Below are positions 57,746 to 64,000 of a stretch of DNA of 64,000 nt, piece after piece. Location of the stretch: positions 446,001-510,000 of the forward strand of contig CP014326.1 in NCBI GenBank assembly GCA_001560895.1, written 5' to 3'. Made by a program: the position numbers and the translations under genes. Position 1 is the stretch's first letter; each line of letters starts with the position of its first letter. Under the pieces are notes generated by a model, which saw only the letters and a program-made list of their open reading frames with translations, was not told the origin of the DNA and searched no databases. Source of the stretch: Streptococcus mitis. Lineage in GTDB: Bacteria; Bacillota; Bacilli; Lactobacillales; Streptococcaceae.

Positions 57746-58777
57746 ATGGCATTTATTGAAAAAGGTCAAGAAATCGATATTGAAGCAATCAAGGCAGAAA
57801 CTCAATTGTCTGCGGAAGCCTTGAGACTAAAGGAGCGTCGTGATAGAGAATTGGCAGACATTATTTCAGGGGAAGATGACCGTATCCTTTTGGTGATTGG
57901 CCCTTGCTCTTCTGATAATGAAGAAGCTGTCTTGGAATATGCCCGCCGTTTATCCGCTTTGCAGAAGAAGGTGGCGGACAAGATTTTCATGGTTATGCGT
58001 GTTTATACTGCTAAACCTCGCACCAACGGAGACGGCTATAAAGGTTTGGTTCACCAACCAGATACCTCTAAGGCTCCAAGCCTGATCAACGGTTTGCAGG
58101 CTGTGCGCCAGTTGCACTACCGCGTAATTACAGAGACTGGTTTGACAACGGCAGATGAGATGCTTTATCCGTCAAATCTGGTCTTGGTGGATGATTTGGT
58201 CAGCTACCATGCTGTTGGGGCTCGTTCTGTGGAAGACCAAGAGCACCGTTTTGTGGCCTCAGGGATTGATGCACCAGTCGGAATGAAAAATCCAACCTCT
58301 GGAAATTTGAGTGTCATGTTTAATGGCATCTATGCCGCTCAAAATAAACAGACCTTCCTTTTCCATGGGCAAGAAGTTGAGACTTCAGGAAATCCCTTGG
58401 CCCATGTCATCCTTCGTGGCGCAGTTAATGAATATGGGAAAAATGAGCCTAACTTTTACTATGAAACTTTGCTAAATGCCATTGAACGCTATGAAGCCAT
58501 GGGACTTGAAAATCCTTTTATCCTCATTGACACCAACCATGATAATTCAGGCAAGCAATATATGGAGCAGATTCGAATTGTTCGCCAGACCTTGCAAAAT
58601 CGTGATTGGAATGAGAAGATTAAAAAGATAGTTCGAGGCTTTATGATTGAATCTTACCTAGCAGATGGTCGTCAAAACCAACCAGAGGTCTTTGGTTGCT
58701 CCATTACCGATCCTTGTCTAGGTTGGGAAAATACAGAGGCCTTGGTAGAAGAAATCTATGCTACCTTGACAAAATAA
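57746..58777 (+). CDS. DAHP synthase 2 (paralogue)
   Basis: A 343-residue paralogue of the preceding protein with the same motifs ([38 protein letters not shown]). Differences cluster in the N-terminal 25 residues and around residues 170-230, regions that carry allosteric sites in this family. A tandem duplication is evident; both copies look intact. Confidence 0.95.
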   Translation: MAFIEKGQEIDIEAIKAETQLSAEALRLKERRDRELADIISGEDDRILLVIGPCSSDNEEAVLEYARRLSALQKKVADKIFMVMRVYTAKPRTNGDGYKGLVHQPDTSKAPSLINGLQAVRQLHYRVITETGLTTADEMLYPSNLVLVDDLVSYHAVGARSVEDQEHRFVASGIDAPVGMKNPTSGNLSVMFNGIYAAQNKQTFLFHGQEVETSGNPLAHVILRGAVNEYGKNEPNFYYETLLNAIERYEAMGLENPFILIDTNHDNSGKQYMEQIRIVRQTLQNRDWNEKIKKIVRGFMIESYLADGRQNQPEVFGCSITDPCLGWENTEALVEEIYATLTK

Positions 58778-58780
58778 GTG

Positions 58781-58814
58781 AAAAGGATGGAGTTGGGGAA
58801 TCTCAACTCCTTTT
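58781..58814 (+). terminator. Terminator-like hairpin just before acpS
   Basis: GGAGTTG (58789-58795) pairs with CAACTCC (58804-58810), with AAAA/TTTT flanks. It ends 8 bp before the acpS start. Confidence 0.7.
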
Positions 58815-58821
58815 GATGAGA

Positions 58822-59184
58822 ATGATAGTTGGACACGGAATTGACATCGAAGAATTAGCTTCGATAGAAAGAGCAGTTACACGGCATGAAGGATTTGCTA
58901 AGCGCGTGCTGACCACTAAGGAAATGGAGCGATTTGCCAGTCTCAAAGGGCGCAGGCAAATAGAATATTTAGCTGGTCGCTGGTCGGCTAAGGAGGCTTT
59001 TTCCAAGGCTATGGGAACTGGTATTGGAAAGCTCAGTTTTCAGGATTTAGAAGTTTTGAACAATGAACGCGGGGCACCTTATTTTAGTCAGGCACCATTT
59101 TCAGGAAAAATTTGGCTGTCTATCAGCCATACAGATCAACTTGTGACAGCCAGTGTCATTTTGGAGGAAAATCATGAAAGCTAG
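58822..59184 (+). CDS. acpS: Holo-[acyl-carrier-protein] synthase
   Basis: Transfers 4'-phosphopantetheine from CoA to apo-ACP. The 120-residue trimeric AcpS has [16 protein letters not shown] with the metal Asp and [12 protein letters not shown] with the catalytic Glu-Lys. Reading frames upstream belong to the DAHP gene; MIVGHGIDI is the family start. No good Shine-Dalgarno is seen because a hairpin occupies the leader. Overlaps alr by 11 bp. Confidence 0.94.
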   Translation: MIVGHGIDIEELASIERAVTRHEGFAKRVLTTKEMERFASLKGRRQIEYLAGRWSAKEAFSKAMGTGIGKLSFQDLEVLNNERGAPYFSQAPFSGKIWLSISHTDQLVTASVILEENHES

Positions 59185-60277
59185 TCCGCATAGACCAACC
59201 AAGGCTCTGATTCATCTGGGAGCTATTCGACACAATATTCAGCAAATGGGGGCTCATATCCCTCAAGGAACGCTCAAGTGGGCTGTGGTCAAGGCCAATG
59301 CTTATGGACATGGAGCTGTTGCCGTTGCCAAGGCGATTCAAGATGATGTTGATGGCTTTTGCGTTTCCAATATTGATGAAGCCATTGAACTCAGACAAGC
59401 TGGACTCAGCAAGAAAATCCTTATTTTAGGAGTTTCTGAAATCGAAGCTGTTGCTCTTGCTAAAGAATATGACATCACCTTGACAGTGGCTGGGCTGGAG
59501 TGGATTCAAGCACTCTTAGTTAAGGAAGCTGATTTAGCTGGTTTGACAGTCCACCTCAAGATTGATTCAGGAATGGGAAGGATTGGCTTTAGAGAGGCTA
59601 GTGAGGCTAATCAGGCTCAAGACTTACTCAGACAACACGGTGCTCGTGTTGAAGGGATTTTTACCCACTTTGCTACTGCAGATGAAGCATCAGATACCTA
59701 TTTTAATGAGCAATTAGAACGGTTTAAAACTATTTTGGAAAGTATGAAAGGTCTTCCAGAGCTGGTTCATGCTAGTAATTCTGCAACGACTCTTTGGCAT
59801 GCAGAGACTATTTTCAATGCGGTCCGTATGGGAGATGCCATGTATGGCCTGAATCCTAGTGGAGAGGTCTTGGACTTACCCTATGACTTGAAACCAGCCT
59901 TGACCTTGGAATCTGCCCTGGTTCATGTCAAGACAGTTCCAGCTGGAGCTTGTATGGGCTACGGAGCAACTTATCAAGCGGATAGCGAGCAAGTCATCGC
60001 GACCGTGCCAATCGGCTATGCGGACGGCTGGACACGAGACATGCAAAATTTCTCTGTCTTGGTAGATGGCCAAGCTTGCCCAATCGTTGGACGAGTATCT
60101 ATGGACCAAATCACCATTCGGTTGCCTAAGCTTTATCCCTTAGGGACCAAAGTAACTTTGATTGGTTCCAACGGGGACAAGGAGATCACAGCTACTCAGG
60201 TAGCGACCTACCGTGGAACTATTAACTATGAAGTGGTTTGCCTTCTCAGCGACCGCATTCCGAGAGAATATTATTAG
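59174..60277 (+). CDS. alr: Alanine racemase
   Basis: Makes D-alanine for peptidoglycan. The 367-residue fold III PLP enzyme has the lysine site [12 protein letters not shown] (K about 40), HASNSATTL, and the catalytic Tyr in [19 protein letters not shown] precedes the ATG at 59174 inside acpS. Confidence 0.96.
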   Translation: MKASPHRPTKALIHLGAIRHNIQQMGAHIPQGTLKWAVVKANAYGHGAVAVAKAIQDDVDGFCVSNIDEAIELRQAGLSKKILILGVSEIEAVALAKEYDITLTVAGLEWIQALLVKEADLAGLTVHLKIDSGMGRIGFREASEANQAQDLLRQHGARVEGIFTHFATADEASDTYFNEQLERFKTILESMKGLPELVHASNSATTLWHAETIFNAVRMGDAMYGLNPSGEVLDLPYDLKPALTLESALVHVKTVPAGACMGYGATYQADSEQVIATVPIGYADGWTRDMQNFSVLVDGQACPIVGRVSMDQITIRLPKLYPLGTKVTLIGSNGDKEITATQVATYRGTINYEVVCLLSDRIPREYY

Positions 60278-60295
60278 AAAAGAAAGGAGTGGAGC

Positions 60296-62311
60296 ATGAA
60301 TCTACATCAACCCTTGCATGTCTTACCTGGTGTGGGACCAAAGTCAGCAGAAAAATACGCCAAACTAGGAATTGAAAATTTGCAAGAGCTCTTGCTCTAC
60401 TTTCCTTTCCGTTATGAAGATTTCAAGACCAAGCAAGTATTGGAACTAGAAGACGGTGAAAAGGCAGTCCTATCTGGCCAGGTAGTGACTCCTGCCAGTG
60501 TCCAGTATTATGGTTTCAAGCGCAATCGTCTGCGATTTAGCCTCAAGCAGGGAGAAGTTGTTTTTGCGGTAAATTTCTTTAATCAGCCCTATCTGGCTGA
60601 TAAGATAGAGTTGGGAGCACCCCTTGCTGTCTTTGGAAAATGGGACCGCGCCAAGGCTAGTCTGACAGGGATGAAGGTCCTGGCTCAGGTGGAAGATGAC
60701 CTCCAACCTGTTTATCGCTTGGCTCAGGGAATCAGTCAGACCAGTTTGGTTAAGGTCATTAAAACGGCCTTTGATCAGGGACTGGACCTCTTAATAGAAG
60801 AAAATCTTCCTCAGTCCTTGCTGGATAAATACAAACTCATGTCCCGTTGTCAGGCCGTTCGTGCTATGCATTTCCCCAAGGATTTGGCAGAATACAAGCA
60901 GGCCCTTCGCCGTATCAAGTTTGAGGAACTCTTTTACTTCCAAATGCAATTGCAGACGCTCAAGTCTGAAAACAGAGTTCAGGGAAGTGGTCTGGTTCTG
61001 GATTGGTCTCAGGAAAAAGTGACAGCAGTCAAGGAAAGCCTTCCTTTTGCCCTGACCACAGCTCAGGAAAAGAGTTTGCAGGAAATTTTGACAGACATGA
61101 AGTTCGACCATCACATGAATCGTCTCTTGCAAGGAGATGTGGGGAGTGGAAAAACAGTCGTCGCTGGCTTGGTCATGTTTGCGGCGGTGACAGCTGGCTA
61201 TCAGGCAGCCCTCATGGTGCCAACAGAAATACTTGCTGAGCAACACTTTGAGAGTTTGAAGAGTCTCTTCCCAGACCTAAAACTTGCTCTCTTGACAGGT
61301 TCCTTGAAGGTTGCAGAAAAGAGAGAAGTCTTGGAGACTATTGCCAAGGGTGAGGCTGATTTGATTATCGGAACCCACGCTCTGATTCAGGATGGAGTGG
61401 ATTATGCTCGTCTGGGATTGATTATCATCGATGAGCAGCACCGTTTTGGTGTGGGGCAAAGGCGTATTTTACGGGAAAAAGGGGATAATCCAGATGTACT
61501 CATGATGACAGCAACTCCCATACCACGAACCTTGGCTATCACAGCCTTTGGAGATATGGATGTTTCCATTATCGACCAGATGCCAGCAGGACGAAAGCCT
61601 ATTGTGACTCGCTGGATCAAACATGAGCAATTGCCTCAGGTCTTGACTTGGTTAGAGGGGGAAATCCAAAAAGGTTCTCAAGCCTATGTCATCTCTCCCT
61701 TGATTGAAGAATCAGAAGCTCTGGATTTGAAAAATGCCATTGCCTTATCAGAAGAGTTGACGGCTCATTTTGCAGGTAAGGCAGAGGTGGCTCTTTTACA
61801 TGGTAAGATGAAGAGTGACGAAAAAGACCAGATTATGCAGAATTTTAAAGAGAGAAAAACAGATATTCTGGTTTCGACAACGGTTATTGAGGTTGGGGTC
61901 AATGTTCCCAATGCGACCGTCATGATTATCATGGATGCCGATCGCTTCGGTCTCAGCCAGCTGCACCAGCTCAGAGGTCGTGTCGGTCGGGGAGACAAGC
62001 AGTCCTATGCTGTTCTCGTTGCCAATCCTAAGACGGATTCTGGGAAAGACCGCATGCGCATCATGACAGAAACCACTAATGGATTTGTCCTTGCGGAGGA
62101 AGATTTGAAAATGCGTGGTTCGGGTGAGATTTTTGGAACCAGACAGTCAGGTCTCCCAGAGTTTCAAGTGGCTGATATTATCGAAGATTTTCCGATTTTA
62201 GAAGAAGCCAGAAAGGTTGCTAGTTACATTAGTTCGATAGAAGGTTGGCAAGAGGATCCGGAATGGCGCATGATTGCCCTTCATATGGAAAAGAAAGAAC
62301 ATTTAGATTAA
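60296..62311 (+). CDS. recG: ATP-dependent DNA helicase RecG
   Basis: A 671-residue branch-migrating helicase for stalled forks and Holliday junctions. N-terminal wedge domain (LPGVGPKSAEKYAKLGI), Walker A GDVGSGKT (about 281-288), DEQH box IIDEQHRFGVGQR, motif VI QLRGRVGRG. Its stop codon shares its last base with a BOX element. Confidence 0.97.
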   Translation: MNLHQPLHVLPGVGPKSAEKYAKLGIENLQELLLYFPFRYEDFKTKQVLELEDGEKAVLSGQVVTPASVQYYGFKRNRLRFSLKQGEVVFAVNFFNQPYLADKIELGAPLAVFGKWDRAKASLTGMKVLAQVEDDLQPVYRLAQGISQTSLVKVIKTAFDQGLDLLIEENLPQSLLDKYKLMSRCQAVRAMHFPKDLAEYKQALRRIKFEELFYFQMQLQTLKSENRVQGSGLVLDWSQEKVTAVKESLPFALTTAQEKSLQEILTDMKFDHHMNRLLQGDVGSGKTVVAGLVMFAAVTAGYQAALMVPTEILAEQHFESLKSLFPDLKLALLTGSLKVAEKREVLETIAKGEADLIIGTHALIQDGVDYARLGLIIIDEQHRFGVGQRRILREKGDNPDVLMMTATPIPRTLAITAFGDMDVSIIDQMPAGRKPIVTRWIKHEQLPQVLTWLEGEIQKGSQAYVISPLIEESEALDLKNAIALSEELTAHFAGKAEVALLHGKMKSDEKDQIMQNFKERKTDILVSTTVIEVGVNVPNATVMIIMDADRFGLSQLHQLRGRVGRGDKQSYAVLVANPKTDSGKDRMRIMTETTNGFVLAEEDLKMRGSGEIFGTRQSGLPEFQVADIIEDFPILEEARKVASYISSIEGWQEDPEWRMIALHMEKKEHLD

Positions 62312-62415
62312 TACTCTTCGAAAATCAAATTTAAACCACGTCAACGTCGCCTTGCCGTACTCAAGTACAGCCTGCGGCTAGTTTCCTAGTTTGCTCTTTG
62401 ATTTTCATTGAGTAT
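62311..62415 (+). repeat. BOX repeat (A-C, no B module)
   Basis: A 105-bp element: boxA ATACTCTTCGAAAATC...GTCGCCTTGCCGTA joined directly to boxC CAGCCTGCGGCTAG...GATTTTCATTGAGTAT. It starts at the last base of the recG stop codon. Confidence 0.9.
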
Positions 62416-62434
62416 AAGCTTTCTCTAAGGAAAA

Positions 62435-62467
62435 CTTAAGCTAGCTTTCAGGTTTGCCCCTTATACT
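62435..62467 (+). promoter_or_regulatory. CiaR-like promoter of a small transcription unit
   Basis: CTTAAG-n5-TTTCAG-n10-TATACT. The first half matches the CiaR half-site NTTAAG, the second matches WTTAAG with one change, and the 5- and 10-base spacings are those of CiaR-activated pneumococcal promoters. Confidence 0.55.
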
Positions 62468-62498
62468 AGAGTCATCAAAAAGAAACGAGGACTCTCAC

Positions 62499-62561
62499 AT
62501 GACAGTAACGATTAAAGTAAATTACCAAACCACTTTCCAAAAGAAAGAAGCAACAAAATAA
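62499..62561 (+). CDS. 20-residue peptide ORF
   Basis: A short frame beginning MTVTIKVNYQTTF and ending with a lysine-rich tail (KKEATK). CGAGGA lies 9 bases before the ATG; a promoter lies 32 bp upstream and a terminator 15-45 bp downstream, so it fills a compact transcript of about 130 nt. No signal peptide or SHP-type motif is evident. It may be a peptide gene, a degraded start of a longer gene, or incidental to a small RNA. Confidence 0.5.
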   Translation: MTVTIKVNYQTTFQKKEATK

Positions 62562-62572
62562 GATTGAACAGA

Positions 62573-62603
62573 GAAGAAGGGCAGAAATGCTCTTTTTATT
62601 TTT
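62573..62603 (+). terminator. Terminator of the small transcription unit
   Basis: AAGGGCA-gaaa-TGCTCTT hairpin followed by TTTATTTTT. Confidence 0.7.
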
Positions 62604-62727
62604 ATAAAATAATCGGCTATAAATCAAACTTAGTCAAGTGATAAAAAGATATTAGTCTTCCAGTCTATTTACTCTTTGACGGAAGCTTGATATAATGACC
62701 CCATCTGAATAAGGAGGAGTGAAAAGA

Positions 62728-63210
62728 ATGTTAGAAACAAGAACGATTGCTATCCAGGATAAGTATGGAGAACGCTTCCAGCACTGTTGGGGTTGCGGCC
62801 CAAAGAATGATTTGGGATTGCATTTGAAAACTTATCCAAGTGTAGAGGGTACAAGCTGTATTAGCCGTATTAAGGTAGACCAGCAGTATACTGGCGGAGT
62901 TCCATCAAATGTCTTTGGAGGAATGATAGCGACTATTTTTGATTGTCATGGAACAGCGTCCGCTGCATGGTTTGCTCACCATCAAAAAGGGTTGGAATTG
63001 ACGGACGAAACAGTTATCGGTCGCTTCATCACAGCTCATTTAGAAGTTGATTATCTTAGCCCAACCCCAATTAACGATGAAATTGTCGTCATTTCTACTC
63101 TGGAGGAATTAGGGGAAAGGAAGGCAATTATTTCTATGGAAATGTCAGTGGCGGGTAAAGTGCGTGCAAGAGCTAAAATGGTTGCTGTAGCTGTGAAGGA
63201 TCATATGTAA
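62728..63210 (+). CDS. PaaI-family hotdog thioesterase
   Basis: A 160-residue hotdog domain protein. FQHCWGCGPKNDLGL is a Cys-containing N-terminal segment common in this subfamily, followed by VPSNVFGGMIATIFDCHGTASA as the catalytic helix region and HLEVDYLSPTPI. AAGGAGG selects the ATG at 62728 over an in-frame GTG at 62719. Substrate unknown. Confidence 0.85.
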   Translation: MLETRTIAIQDKYGERFQHCWGCGPKNDLGLHLKTYPSVEGTSCISRIKVDQQYTGGVPSNVFGGMIATIFDCHGTASAAWFAHHQKGLELTDETVIGRFITAHLEVDYLSPTPINDEIVVISTLEELGERKAIISMEMSVAGKVRARAKMVAVAVKDHM

Positions 63211-63285
63211 AACTGGTACTAGAAGTTTAAGATTACCTTCAGATGATAGGTTTGAAGGAGGAGAAGCTAAATTCACTTTCTATTT

Positions 63286-63435
63286 ATACTTAATGAAAAT
63301 CAAAGAGTAAATTAGGAAATTAGCCGTAGGTTGCTCAAAGCACTACTTTGAGGTTGTAGATAAGACTGACCAAGTCAGTTACATATATAATCCAAGGCGA
63401 CGTTGACGTGGGTTGAAGAGATTTTCGAAGAGTAT
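63286..63435 (-). repeat. BOX repeat (C-B-A modules, diverged boxA)
   Basis: ATACTTAATGAAAATC at the left, GATTTTCGAAGAGTAT at the right. The boxA core reads CCAAGGCGACGTTGACG, lacking the CTACGG of the primer site, so it is more diverged than the copy at 8-159. The rest of the thioesterase-esterase gap shows no gene. Confidence 0.85.
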
Positions 63436-63506
63436 TACCCTTCTTTCTTGAATTGCTTTTCTAGATATGCTACAGTTATGGTAGCGATTACAAAAAGGAG
63501 CATGTT

Positions 63507-64000
63507 ATGAAAAATCTAGCTTTGTTAAAAGAAATCAAGACTTATAGAGGGCGAGATGAGGTTCCAGAAGACTTTGATGCTTTCTGGGATGGGGAAGTGA
63601 AAAAAGTTTCAACTCTTCCAGCCTACCAGTTGGAGGAAAGAGATTTCTGCATTCCTCAAGTCAAGTGCTATGAGTTAACATTTGAAGGAACCAATGAAGG
63701 TAAGGTCTATGCGCGCGTCGTTCTTCCAAAGAGTGAGGAGAAGGTTCCGATAATCTTCCATTTCCATGGTTATATGGGACGTGGCTGGGACTGGGCTGAC
63801 ATGCTGGCCTATACCGTGTCTGGTTACGGTGTTGTCTCCATGGATGTGCGGGGCCAGTCAGGTTACTCGCAAGACGGTTTGCGTTCTCTTCTTGGAAATA
63901 CCGTTAAGGGGCATATCATCCGTGGTGCTGTGGAAGGTCGGGAGCATCTCTTTTATAAGGATGTTTATCTGGATATTTACCAGTTGATTGAGATTATTGC
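63507..64000 (+). CDS. Acetyl xylan esterase / cephalosporin-C deacetylase (partial, runs off the window)
   Basis: The first 164 codons of an AXE1-family alpha/beta hydrolase (normal length about 320). Seen: MKNLALLKEIKTYRGRDEVPEDFDAFWDGE, the oxyanion segment FHFHGYMGRGWDW and VVSMDVRGQSGYSQD. The catalytic GxSQGG and Asp-His lie beyond the edge. AAAAGGAG precedes the ATG at 63507. It deacetylates acetylated oligosaccharides or related esters. Confidence 0.9.
   Translation, partial: MKNLALLKEIKTYRGRDEVPEDFDAFWDGEVKKVSTLPAYQLEERDFCIPQVKCYELTFEGTNEGKVYARVVLPKSEEKVPIIFHFHGYMGRGWDWADMLAYTVSGYGVVSMDVRGQSGYSQDGLRSLLGNTVKGHIIRGAVEGREHLFYKDVYLDIYQLIEII

Overview
The window is chromosomal DNA of a Mitis-group Streptococcus (S. 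pneumoniae, S. mitis or S. pseudopneumoniae). This follows from low GC, strong Shine-Dalgarno sites, four BOX repeats carrying the BOXA1R primer sequence, a competence cin-box, and gene neighbourhoods I recognise from pneumococcus (sczA-czcD, nmlR-adhC, galR-galK-galT, trpEGDCFBA, secA-DAHP synthases-acpS-alr-recG). Genus-level assignment is firm; species is not decided here.

Layout. 1-3.5 kb: zinc efflux (sczA/czcD) and electrophile/NO stress (nmlR-adhC). 3.5-8 kb: Leloir galactose genes under a divergent GalR, with a HAD phosphatase between galK and galT. 8-12 kb: thioesterase, xpt-pbuX under a purine riboswitch, VOC protein, exoA. 12-19 kb: DUF3290/DUF421 pair, a heterodimeric ABC exporter, and a sugar transferase/aminotransferase pair. 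18.9-27 kb: a tryptophan block in which a free-standing extra trpB and the complete trpEGDCFBA operon each sit behind a T-box leader. 27-29 kb: late-competence prepilin peptidase, GNAT, LtrA. 29.3-33.9 kb: an accessory-looking stretch with a tRNA-Lys fragment, two intact tRNA-Lys(CTT) genes, an IS-like remnant, an HdeD-like/permuted hydrolase fusion, an AI-2E family exporter and an HdeD-like protein, ending at 6S RNA. 34-41.5 kb: rarA, DUF3013, Nudix, prmA, rsmE, pepF, an unknown coiled-coil protein, an aquaporin. 41.7-45.4 kb: queCDEF under a preQ1-I-like leader, trxA with a DUF4649 gene, and a cysteine-rich MarR with two matching operators. 45.5-54 kb: cidAB/lrgAB-type holins, a GntR-ABC operon, nrdR-dnaB-dnaI-nitroreductase-der, small membrane proteins. 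54-64 kb: secA, two DAHP synthases, acpS, alr, recG, a minute transcription unit encoding a 20-residue peptide behind a CiaR-like promoter, a thioesterase, and the start of an acetyl xylan esterase cut by the window edge.

Most of the DNA is ordinary core genome. The parts most worth a second look are the extra T-box-controlled TrpB, the membrane/permuted-papain fusion in the tRNA-Lys region, the MarR-thioredoxin operator pair, the CiaR-like peptide unit, and the apparently leaderless prepilin peptidase message. No CRISPR array, intact insertion sequence, prophage or rRNA was seen. All family assignments are from reading motifs by eye; no database search was run.
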